A DNA stretch of 13,084 nucleotides from CAKRHR01 sp964423195 (GTDB lineage: Bacteria; Bacillota; Clostridia; Lachnospirales; Lachnospiraceae). The notes under the pieces are model-generated. The model saw only the letters and a list, made by a program, of their open reading frames with translations. It searched no databases and had not been told where the DNA came from. Both the position numbers and the translations under genes were made by a program. The stretch lies in contig CAYRDY010000059.1 in the NCBI GenBank assembly GCA_964423195.1, forward strand, positions 1-13,084, given 5' to 3'. Position 1 is the first letter of the stretch. Every line of letters starts with the position of its first letter. Shown here in pieces: positions 1-8,400 of the stretch.

Positions 1-23
1 TGCAAGCTTTAGCGCAGCATGAG

Positions 24-61
24 CTTAGTGGACATGGTATAATATGAGCACTTAGTGAACA
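24..61. repeat. Direct repeat pair flanking the pgcA -10 element
   Basis: CTTAGTGGACA (24-34) and CTTAGTGAACA (51-61) differ at one base and start 27 bases apart, one on each side of the TATAAT at 38-43. Each is preceded by GAGC. A protein bound to both would cover the promoter, so they could be operator half-sites; that role is inference. The rest of positions 1-88 shows no recognisable coding sequence. Confidence 0.4.
35..43 (+). promoter_or_regulatory. Extended -10 promoter for pgcA
   Basis: TGGTATAAT is a perfect TATAAT (38-43) with the upstream TG of an extended -10 element. No good -35 hexamer sits about 17 bases upstream, which fits an extended -10 promoter. The inferred start near base 50 leaves a leader of about 70 bases before the pgcA start. 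Confidence 0.5.
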
Positions 62-118
62 GGCACAATCAATACGCTACGTTAAATTTTGTCTATGCAT
101 ACAAGGGAGGTTTTATCG

Positions 119-1852
119 ATGGACTACAAAGAGGTATATGAATCATGGCTTGCGAATCCTTATTTTGACGAGGCGACAAAAGCGGAACTTCGCGCGATCG
201 GCGATGATGAGCGGGAGATCGAGGACAGATTTTACAGAGATCTGGAGTTTGGCACGGCCGGGCTTCGCGGCGTCATCGGCGCCGGCACCAACAGGATGAA
301 TATCTATGTCATCCGCAAGACGACGCAGGGCCTCGCCAATTATATCAAAAAGCAGGGCGGCGAGAAAAAGGGTGTAGCCATCGCCTTTGACTCAAGGCGC
401 ATGTCGCCGGAGTTTGCGGACGAGGCGGCGAGATGTCTGGCGGCAAACGGCATCAAGGCGTATATCTTTGAATCGCTGAGGCCGACGCCGGAGCTCTCAT
501 TTGCGGTGCGCACGCTGGGATGCATCGCCGGCATCAATATCACGGCAAGCCACAATCCGCCGGAGTACAATGGGTATAAGGTTTACTGGGAGGACGGCGC
601 CCAGATCACACCACCGCACGATGTCGGTATTATGGCCGAGGTTGAGGCGGTGACGGATTACAATACGGTAAAGACCATGGACAGAGACGCGGCTGTGGCG
701 GCAGGCCTCTATGAGGTCATCGGCGCGGCCATCGACGACAAATATATCGCCGAGCTTAAAAAGCAGGTAAAGCATGAGGAATGCATCCGGGCAGTGGGCG
801 ATCAGATGAAGATCGTCTACACGCCGCTGCACGGCACGGGCAATATTCCGGCAAGACGTGTCCTCAGGGAGATCGGCTTCAAAAATGTCTATGTCGTCCC
901 TGAGCAGGAGCTGCCGGACGGCGAGTTTCCGACGGTCAGCTATCCGAATCCGGAGTCCCCGGAAGCCTTTGTACTTGGCTTAAAGATGGCCAAAGAGATG
1001 GCGGCGGATCTGGTGCTTGCCACGGACCCGGACGCGGATCGACTGGGCGTGTATGTGCGCGACAGGGACGGCGAGTATCACTCCCTGACCGGCAATATGT
1101 CCGGCTGTCTGCTCGGCGAGTATACCATCAGCCAGATTCTGGCGAGGGACGGTGCCCTGCCGGAGGACGGCGCTCTGATCAAGACGATCGTCACGACCAA
1201 CATGGCGGATGCCATCGCCAGGAATTATCACATTCGCCTGATCGAGTGTCTGACGGGCTTTAAGTACATCGGTCAGCAGATCCTGAACTTTGAGAAGTCC
1301 GGCAAGGGGACCTATCTGTTCGGATTTGAGGAGAGTTACGGCTGCCTGATCGGCACCCACGCCCGTGATAAGGACGCGATTGTGGCCACGATGGCGCTCT
1401 GCGACGCCGCGGCCTATTATAAGACGCAGGGCAAGACGCTCTGGGATGCCCTGATCGATATGTATGAGAAATACGGCTATTACAAGGATGACGTGAAATC
1501 CATCGGACTCTCAGGGATTGAGGGCCTGGCCAAGATTCAGTCCGTCATGGAGACGTTGAGGCAGAATCCTCCGAAGGAGATCGGCGGCTATCAGGTTCTC
1601 TCGACGAGGGATTACAAGAAGGATGAGATCGTCGACCTGGCCACCGGTGAGGTGCGGCCGACCGGACTTCCAAATTCCAATGTGCTCTACTATGATATGA
1701 ATGACGACGCGTGGCTTTGCGTCAGACCTTCCGGCACCGAGCCGAAGATCAAATTCTATTATGGCATCAAGGGCACATCGCTTGCGGATGCCGATGCCAA
1801 ATCCGCGCAGCTCGGCAAAGCGGTGATGGCGTTGATCGACACAATGATTTGA
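119..1852 (+). CDS. pgcA: Alpha-phosphoglucomutase / phosphomannomutase (PgcA type)
   Basis: This 577-residue enzyme of the alpha-D-phosphohexomutase superfamily interconverts glucose 6-phosphate and glucose 1-phosphate, feeding UDP-glucose and cell-envelope glycan synthesis in the cytosol. All four family motifs are present: the phosphoserine loop TASHNPPEYNGYK (Ser144), the metal-binding loop DPDADR (303-308), the sugar-binding loop GFEES (402-406) and the phosphate-binding loop RPSGTEPK (536-543). Length and sequence fit Bacillus PgcA (about 580 residues). The ATG at 119 is chosen because AGGGAGG (104-110) lies 8 bases upstream; the frame stays open to a TTG at 89 but that start has no ribosome binding site. 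The gene appears monocistronic, with a promoter before it and a strong terminator just after. Whether it prefers glucose or mannose phosphates cannot be read from the sequence. Confidence 0.95.
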   Translation: MDYKEVYESWLANPYFDEATKAELRAIGDDEREIEDRFYRDLEFGTAGLRGVIGAGTNRMNIYVIRKTTQGLANYIKKQGGEKKGVAIAFDSRRMSPEFADEAARCLAANGIKAYIFESLRPTPELSFAVRTLGCIAGINITASHNPPEYNGYKVYWEDGAQITPPHDVGIMAEVEAVTDYNTVKTMDRDAAVAAGLYEVIGAAIDDKYIAELKKQVKHEECIRAVGDQMKIVYTPLHGTGNIPARRVLREIGFKNVYVVPEQELPDGEFPTVSYPNPESPEAFVLGLKMAKEMAADLVLATDPDADRLGVYVRDRDGEYHSLTGNMSGCLLGEYTISQILARDGALPEDGALIKTIVTTNMADAIARNYHIRLIECLTGFKYIGQQILNFEKSGKGTYLFGFEESYGCLIGTHARDKDAIVATMALCDAAAYYKTQGKTLWDALIDMYEKYGYYKDDVKSIGLSGIEGLAKIQSVMETLRQNPPKEIGGYQVLSTRDYKKDEIVDLATGEVRPTGLPNSNVLYYDMNDDAWLCVRPSGTEPKIKFYYGIKGTSLADADAKSAQLGKAVMALIDTMI

Positions 1853-1854
1853 GG

Positions 1855-1893
1855 AAAAGCGCAGTCAATTCAAAAAGATTGACTGCGCTTTTT
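1855..1893 (+). terminator. Intrinsic terminator of pgcA
   Basis: A perfect 15-bp stem (1855-1869 with 1878-1892) has an 8-base loop, and the 3' arm ends in a run of T. It begins 3 bases after the pgcA stop codon. The A-run of the left arm makes it potentially bidirectional. Confidence 0.93.
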
Positions 1894-1912
1894 ATTAATT
1901 CCCTACTTTCAA

Positions 1913-1930
1913 TGTCGAATTTTGTCGAAA
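1913..1930 (+). promoter_or_regulatory. Tandem Spo0A-box-like sites
   Basis: Two copies of TGTCGAA (1913-1919 and 1923-1929) are spaced exactly 10 bases apart, about one helical turn. The second lies within TTTGTCGAAA (1921-1930), identical to the 10-base Spo0A consensus known from Bacillus (core TGNCGAA). They end 8 bases before the -35 hexamer at 1939, a position compatible with activation. A reverse-oriented partial copy (TCGACAAA, 1947-1954) lies in the promoter spacer. Function is inferred. Confidence 0.55.
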
Positions 1931-1938
1931 AGTTTTGA

Positions 1939-1967
1939 TTGAAAAATCGACAAATTTTTGGTATATT
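1939..1967 (+). promoter_or_regulatory. Sigma-A-type promoter of the adhesin leader
   Basis: TTGAAA (1939-1944), a 17-base spacer and TATATT (1962-1967) form a near-consensus vegetative promoter pointing right. Transcription would start near 1974. No better promoter is visible between here and the large surface-protein gene at 2433, so the mRNA leader would be about 460 bases and would cross the oppositely oriented tRNA gene. It could instead serve a separate small RNA ending before 2140. Confidence 0.65.
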
Positions 1968-1973
1968 TTTATT

Positions 1974-2133
1974 GGCGGCAGGAATTGCCCGACAGCCATC
2001 CGGATGGGCCGCGGCTGTTCAGATTGTCTGACTGCTGCGGTGGAACTGCATGGAGGGCCACGCCGTAAAATTAATGCATTGATTTCACCTCTTCCGCGCA
2101 TTCAAAGCGGAGTCACAATTTCTTTATTTTTCT
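1974..2133 (+). other. Structured leader or small-RNA candidate, family not recognised
   Basis: This segment follows the promoter and can fold. CCGC (2016-2019 region) pairs with GCGG, GC with GC, and TCAGA with TCTGA around a TTG loop. GCCC near 1988 can pair with GGGC near 2013, and CCATCCGGATGG is a perfect palindrome. Near 2093-2111 a short TCCGC/GCGGA stem is followed, after a few bases, by a T-rich stretch that could act as a weak terminator. I recognise no riboswitch or known RNA class. The segment is open in one frame but has no ribosome binding site or protein character. Confidence 0.3.
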
Positions 2134-2179
2134 TTAAAGCAGGTATTGATATTCTGTCAATTTGTTTTTCTCTGCTTTT

Positions 2180-2202
2180 AAAAATCCAAACGCCTTTTTG
2201 GA
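2180..2202 (-). terminator. Intrinsic terminator of tRNA-Val
   Basis: Read on the minus strand, TCCAAA - six-base loop - TTTGGA (2202-2185) is followed by five T (2184-2180). It lies 11 bases downstream of the tRNA 3' end, and six T follow the tRNA directly. The stem is only 6 bp, but position and T-tail fit. Confidence 0.65.
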
Positions 2203-2212
2203 CAACAAAAAA

Positions 2213-2286
2213 TGGAAGCAATGGGGCTCGAACCCATGACCTCTCGCGTGTGAGGCGAACGCTCATCCCGGCTGAGCTATGCTTCC
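2213..2286 (-). tRNA. tRNA-Val (anticodon CAC)
   Basis: The minus strand folds into a complete 74-base cloverleaf. It has a 7-bp acceptor stem GGAAGCA/TGCTTCC, a 4-bp D stem GCTC/GAGC, a 5-bp anticodon stem TTCGC/GCGAG around loop CTCACAC (anticodon CAC, reading GUG), a 5-base variable loop, a T stem ATGGG/CCCAT with loop TTCGAGC, and discriminator A. The CCA end is not encoded and must be added enzymatically. The gene stands alone with its own promoter and terminator, antisense to the presumed leader of the downstream surface-protein gene. Confidence 0.95.
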
Positions 2287-2295
2287 ATAGGTACT

Positions 2296-2323
2296 ATTAT
2301 AGTACATTCGTCGGGAATTTCAA
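2296..2323 (-). promoter_or_regulatory. Promoter of tRNA-Val
   Basis: On the minus strand, TTGAAA (2323-2318), a 16-base spacer and a perfect TATAAT (2301-2296) place the transcription start within a few bases of the mature tRNA 5' end at 2286. The -10 element lies within an inverted repeat, GTACTAT-T-ATAGTAC (2291-2305). Confidence 0.8.
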
Positions 2324-2370
2324 GAGAAATTTTTTTGAAACTAAAAATTTTATTAAAAATTTGTGGCACA

Positions 2371-2404
2371 GCGGCTATGGCGGCTTTTGCGCGCTCATAG
2401 CCGC
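2371..2404 (+). promoter_or_regulatory. Hairpin just upstream of the adhesin ribosome binding site
   Basis: GCGGCTATG (2371-2379) pairs perfectly with CATAGCCGC (2396-2404) around a 16-base loop. GCCTGCCAGGC right after it (2405-2415) can form a second small hairpin touching the AGGGGG ribosome binding site at 2418-2423. There is no T-tail, so it is not a terminator. It may affect translation or mRNA stability; this is inference. Confidence 0.45.
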
Positions 2405-2432
2405 GCCTGCCAGGCTTAGGGGGTCATTTTTA

Positions 2433-5400
2433 ATGAAAAAGAAAAACAGATTTTCCCGTCGGGTACTTGTCGGGCTGACGGCAGCGGCAATGCTTGTCAC
2501 TTCTATTATTCCGGTCTTTCCGGCGGAGGCTGGGCTTTGGCGTATTTCAGGACTGAGAGGTGAGGCGGATCCTGCGGATCCGTCCGGAAAAAATGACGGA
2601 CGAGGGACGGCGGATTTCGCGGACAAGACAGCGTCCGGACAGACATCGCAGGGGACGGCGGACAGCCGGATTTTATCAGACACAGCGTCACAGAGCGGCG
2701 AGAGCACAAATCCAGATGGTGCGCCGCAGAGCGGCGCGAGCACAAAACCAGACGGCGCGTCACAGAGCGGCGCGAGCACAAAACCAGACGGCGCCTCGCA
2801 GAGCGGCGCGGGCACGAACGCGAACGGTGCGCCGCAGAGCGGCGCGAGCACAAATCCAGATGGGGCGTCGCAGAGCGGCGCCGACACGAACGCGAACAGT
2901 GCGCCGCAGAGCGGTGCGAGCACAAAACCAGACGGCACGCCGCAGAGCGGCGCCGGCACGAACGCGGACGGTGCGTCGCAGAGCGGCGCGGGCACAAAAC
3001 CGGACGGCGCGTCGCAGAGCGGCGCGGGCACAAACCCGGACACAGCGCCGCAGAGCGGCGAGAGCACAAAACCGGACGCGGACACCGAGCGTGAGAGCGG
3101 TGGCGGCGTGTCATCCGGGGATGTGCAGGAAGACCCTGAGAGTCAAGGCGCCGGACAGGATGAGACCGGCGCTGAGGGCTTTGGCTCGGTGAGCCGGGAT
3201 TATGATCCGTCGCGACTGCAGGGGAGCGACGACGGCATTGACACGGTCAGTCTTGAGGGCAAGAGTTATTTCGATACGTTTTTCGGACTTGATCAGGGCG
3301 TTTTGTATACGCATCTGAAAATTCATGAGAATGACGGCTATTATACAGGCACCCGCTATGTCGGCGTCACCAGTACCGGTGATCTGCTCTCCGCGAACAC
3401 ACCGAAGGGCGATACCGCGAATTATGCCCGCGGATTTGGCCTGAACTGCAGCGGTTTTGTCATGAGATCCATCTTTGAGGCGGCGGGGAGCCCCGGGGGA
3501 CTGGGCAATTACCGCGAATGGTTCAAGGCCAAGGGACTTGCGGAAGGGCAGACCCATGACTATAACCCCGCGGATATGGGCGTTTTGTTCAATGAATTTT
3601 TCTATGCGCCAAATAAGGACAAATATGTGCATTACGAGTACGGCAGCCGGGAGGAATGTGTCGTCGGTATCAACCAGCTGATCGACCAGAAGCTGATCAG
3701 CTCCGGCGCCATCATCGCGACGATGCCGAACGTGGATTTTTATTCGGGCGGCGTGAGGAACCGGGATTCCTTCGGCAATTACATTGACTGCCATATCGGT
3801 TATTACTGGAACGAGGGCGGCGGCCACATTGATGTAAACTCCCTTGTCTACTGGAATGCGACGCATGTGACAAACGGTCTTGGATCCACAGTGATCAGTC
3901 CGGGCACTCAGCTGTCGAATATCAATGCTAAATGCGCGGGATGCACCTATTATGTCTTTCCGTTGGCGCCGAAGGAGCCGGAAATCACGTATTTGCGCGT
4001 ACACAAGACTTTTGAGGGCGGCATGCCCGCGGGTTATAATCCGAACACGGACGCTGCCATTTACGGTATCTATAAGGATTCGGCGTGCAGAATACCGTAT
4101 GCGACGCCGTATCTCTCAAATGGGCAGAGCAGCTTCAGAATTGAGTCGGATTCATATACGGGCTTGATTCCAGTCGAGCCGGGCCTCTATTATGTCAAGG
4201 AGACAAAAGCGCCGAGCGGTTATTTTCTGGATCGAAAGGTGTATACGGTGGATGTGCGCAGCGGCGCGAACGGACAGAGCAATCCGATGCTGATCAGTTC
4301 GAGTGAGCAGATAGATACGGGCGGCTTCGTGAGAATTGTAAAGAAATCCGCCACTCCGCAGATTTCGGACGGAAATGCCGCTTATTCCCTGGCAGGCGCC
4401 CAATATGGCCTCTACCGCGACATTGGGTGCACGGATCGCATCACCGTCATGACGACGGATTCGACAGGCAATACGAATATGGTCGAGGTCGACGAGGGGA
4501 CCTATTATGTGAAGGAGATCAAATCCCCGCAGGGATTCGCGCTGAACACGTCGGTCTATACGGCGACGCTGAGAAATGGCCAGTCGGCCGTTGTGACAGT
4601 GGCCGATGAACCGCAGACCAATCCGGTGAATATCGCCGTCGCAAAATATGATTCGGATAAGACCTACAGCAGTGCGGGAAATCAGCCGCAGGGCATGGCC
4701 TCTTTGGCCGGCGCCGAGTTTACGGTAAGGTTTTATGCCGGCTATTACAGCACGGCGACTTCCCTCAAAGGGGCGAGAGCCGCGCGTCAGTGGGTCATTC
4801 GGACAGATGAGACCGGAAGGGCATATCTGGATCAGGCGCATTTGGTATCGGGCGGGGCGTTTTATACCGTTGGCGGGAAAATCGTATTTCCGCTCGGCAC
4901 GGTCACCGTCCAGGAGACAAAAGCGCCAACCGGCTATCAGCTCAACAGTGAGCTTTTCATCCGAAAGATCACGGCTTCCGGGTCGTCGGAAACGGTCAAT
5001 GTCTATCAGGCGCCGCAGGTTTCTGACAAGGTCATCCGCGGCGGCGTCAGGATCCAGAAACTTGACCTTGAGACCGGGGAAAATAGGCCGCAGGGCGGGG
5101 CTACGCTTGAGAATACGGTTTTCTCAATTGTGACCCTAAATGACGTGCCGGTCATTGTCGGGGGAAAATCCTACGCTTCGGGACAGACTGTGATGACGAT
5201 CAAGACTGACAGACAGGGGTTGGCGTCGACCGCGAGCGATGCGCTTCCATTCGGCCGGTATCGCATTGAGGAGACCTCAGCGCCGAAGGGGTATCTAAAG
5301 GCGGGCACGCAATCCGCCGAGTTCAAGATCACCTGGAATGGGGAGATGATTGACCTGACTTCCAAAGGGAATGCCGTGGGGAATCAGGTCATCCGCGGCG

Positions 5401-8400
5401 GCGTCAGGATCCAAAAAACGGATGCGGAGACCGGTGTCACGCCGCAGGGAAACGGCACTTTTGAGGGAGCGGTTTTCTCCATCATCTCCCTGAATGAGAA
5501 TCCCGTCGTCGTCAGCGGCGAATCGTTTCAGTCCGGACAGACCGTGCTGAAGATAAAGACCAACGCGCAGGGGGTCGCGTCGACCGCGGATCGGGCGCTG
5601 CCATACGGCCATTACAAGATTGTTGAGACTTCGGAGCCGACGGGTTATCTGCTGAATACAGAGACCACTCAAGAGTTTGATGTGATCCGCGAGAAGGAGA
5701 TCGTGGATCTGACGTCCGGTGACAAAGTCATCTCGGATCAGGTCATCCGCGGTGGCGTGAAGATTCAGAAGCGTGATCTGGAGACATTGGGGACGACGCC
5801 GCAGGGCAATGCCACTTTAAAGGGCGCGGAATTTTCGATCACCAATCTGAGCACGCATCCGGTATTTGTGAAAGGAAAGTCCTACCCGAAAGGCGAGGTC
5901 GTGATGACGATTGTCACGGATGAAAAGGGACTCGCTCAGACCGGATTAAAGGATCTGCCGTATGGACACTACAGGATCGAGGAGACAAAGGCGCCAAACG
6001 GCTATCTGTCCAAGGGGGCGGTGCCGAGGGAGTTTAACATTATTCACGATGGCGTGGTCATTGACCTGACCAGCGAGGAGAATGCTATTGCCAACAAGAT
6101 TATCCGCGGCGGCGTGAAGATTCAAAAGAGGGATCTTGAGACGATGGAGACGGTACCACAGGGCAACGCCGTCTTAAAGGGCACGGCGTTTGAGATCACC
6201 AACCAGAGTGCAAATCCGGTGATCGTCGGCGGCAATTCATACAAAAAGGGTGAGGTTGTGCTGACCGTGATCACGGATGAAAAGGGACTCGCACAGACAG
6301 CGGCGGATGCGCTGCCGTTCGGCCATTATAAGATAACGGAGACGAAAGCGCCGAACGGCTATCTGGCCGAAGGCGCCGAGGAGAGAGAATTTGATATTGT
6401 CAGTGACGGCGTGATTGTGGACATGACGCCAGAGGAGAAGTCCATCGCGAATCAGGTCATCCGCGGCGGCGTGAAGATTCACAAGCGTGATCTTGAGACA
6501 CAGGATATCGTTCCGCAGGGCAACGCCACCCTGGAGGGCGCGAAATTCACGATTACCAATCAGAGTGAGCATCGGGTCATTGTGAACGGAAAGCCATACC
6601 CAAAGGGCGAGGTCGTGCTGACGATTGTGACAGACGAGAACGGCCTGGCGCAGACAGCGGCGGATGCCCTGCCATTCGGCCATTATGAGATAACGGAGAC
6701 GAAGGCGCCGATCGGTTATCTGGCCGAGGGCGCGCAGACGAGGGCATTCGATATCGTCAGTGACGGCGTGATCGTGGACATGACGTCAAAGGAGAAGTCT
6801 ATCGCGAATCAGGTCATCCGCGGCGGCGTGAAGATTCAGAAAAGGGATCTTGAGACGACAGAGACAAAAGCCCAGGGCAGTGCCACGCTTGAGGGTGCCG
6901 TGTTTGCCATCATCAATATGAGCAGCCATCCGGTGCTTGTGGGCGATCAGTTGTATGAGAACGGACAGACAGTACAGGCGATCGTGACTGACAAGGACGG
7001 CCTGGCGCAGACCACGGCGGACGCCCTGCCGTTCGGACACTATAAAATAACCGAGACGGAGGCGCCAGAAGGGTATCTGAATAAGGGAAAGCTGACCGCC
7101 GAATTTGATATCGCGGTTGATGGCGAGATCGTCGATCTGACGGCCATAGAGCAGTCTATCCTGAATCAGGTCATTCGCGGCGACCTTGAGTTTGTCAAGA
7201 TCAGTGAGGGGGACAGCAGCCGCCTTGCGAATGTGCCTTTTACGATCACGTCGGTCACGACGGGAGAGGTACATACCGTTGTGACGGATAAAAATGGATA
7301 TGTGAGTACATCGTCCGACTGGAATAAACACAGCCACAATACCAACCGTGGAGAGACCAGTGAGGATGGCGTCTGGTTTGGCACGACGGAGCCCGACGAC
7401 ACCAAGGGGGCGCTGATCTATGACACTTATGAGATCGAGGAACAGCGGTGTGAGTCGAACAAAGGCCTGAATCTGTTGAAATTTGAGGTGACGATATATA
7501 AGGAAGCCGTGACTGTGGATCTGGGGACGCTCACGGACAACTATATCGACATCGGCACCGTGGCCAGGGATGAGGATACGGAGAGCCACATGGGCAAGGC
7601 CGATCAGATCGTGACGATCATTGACGAAGTCGATTACAGTGGACTCACGAAAGGCCGCGAGTATATCATGAGGGGGACTCTGATGGACGTGGAGGCGAAA
7701 GAGCCGATTGTCGTTGGCGAGCAGCCGGTCAAGGCTGAGACAACCTTCACGCCGGCCATGCCGGACGGAACGACGGAGGTCGTCTTTACTTTTGACGCGT
7801 CGTCTCTGGCCGACAGGACGGTCGTCATTTTTGAGGAACTATATGCGGATGATCAAATGCTGGTCGCCCACGCGGATATTGACAATAAGGATCAGACGAT
7901 ATATTTCCCTGAGATCGGGACGACGATCATTGACGGCCAGACCGGAACCGATCATGCCTGTGCCGTCGAGGATGTGGTTTTGAGAGATACGGTCGCCTAT
8001 AAAAATCTGGTGCCGGGGCGCTCATATACAGTTAAGGGAACCCTGATGGACAAAGAGACGGAGAAGCCGCTGGAGATTGACGGCAAGGCTGTGACGGCGG
8101 AGACGACATTTGTGCCTGCGGAGCCGGACGGGGAGACGGAGGTGACATTCACATTTGACGGCAGCAGTCTTGGCGGCAGCACCGTGGTCGCATTTGAATC
8201 CCTTCAGTACGCGGGCGGGGAGCTCGCCGTGCATGCCGATATCCAGGATGAGCATCAGACCGTCTATTTTCCGAGGATTGGAACGTCCGCGGGCGACGGC
8301 GCCGACGGCGATAAGGAGATTGAGGCGCAGGAAACGGCGGAAATCGTGGACACGGTGGAATATCAAAATTTAGTTCCGGGCGCCGAATACAGGATTTTTG

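Noticed and set aside
2031..2060. T-box riboswitch, because GCGGTGGAACTGC resembles the AGGGTGGNACCGCG motif
   Set aside because: The match is partial (ACT instead of ACC), there is no Stem I or terminator/antiterminator pair, and the downstream gene is not an amino-acid-related gene.
1935..2432. N-terminal extension of the surface protein by 166 residues
   Set aside because: The frame begins inside the promoter, runs through the antisense tRNA gene and has no ribosome binding site. ATG 2433 has a strong site and is followed by a textbook signal peptide.
2375..3114. Long open frames on the minus strand and in other plus frames across the 36-bp repeats
   Set aside because: The repeat unit is a multiple of three and GC-rich, so any frame free of stops in one unit stays open in all. 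These frames lack ribosome binding sites and are shadows of the surface-protein repeats.
3447..3449. Thioester adhesin domain centred on Cys339
   Set aside because: No TQxA-type partner motif is seen nearby, while the Cys and His contexts match NlpC/P60 motifs.
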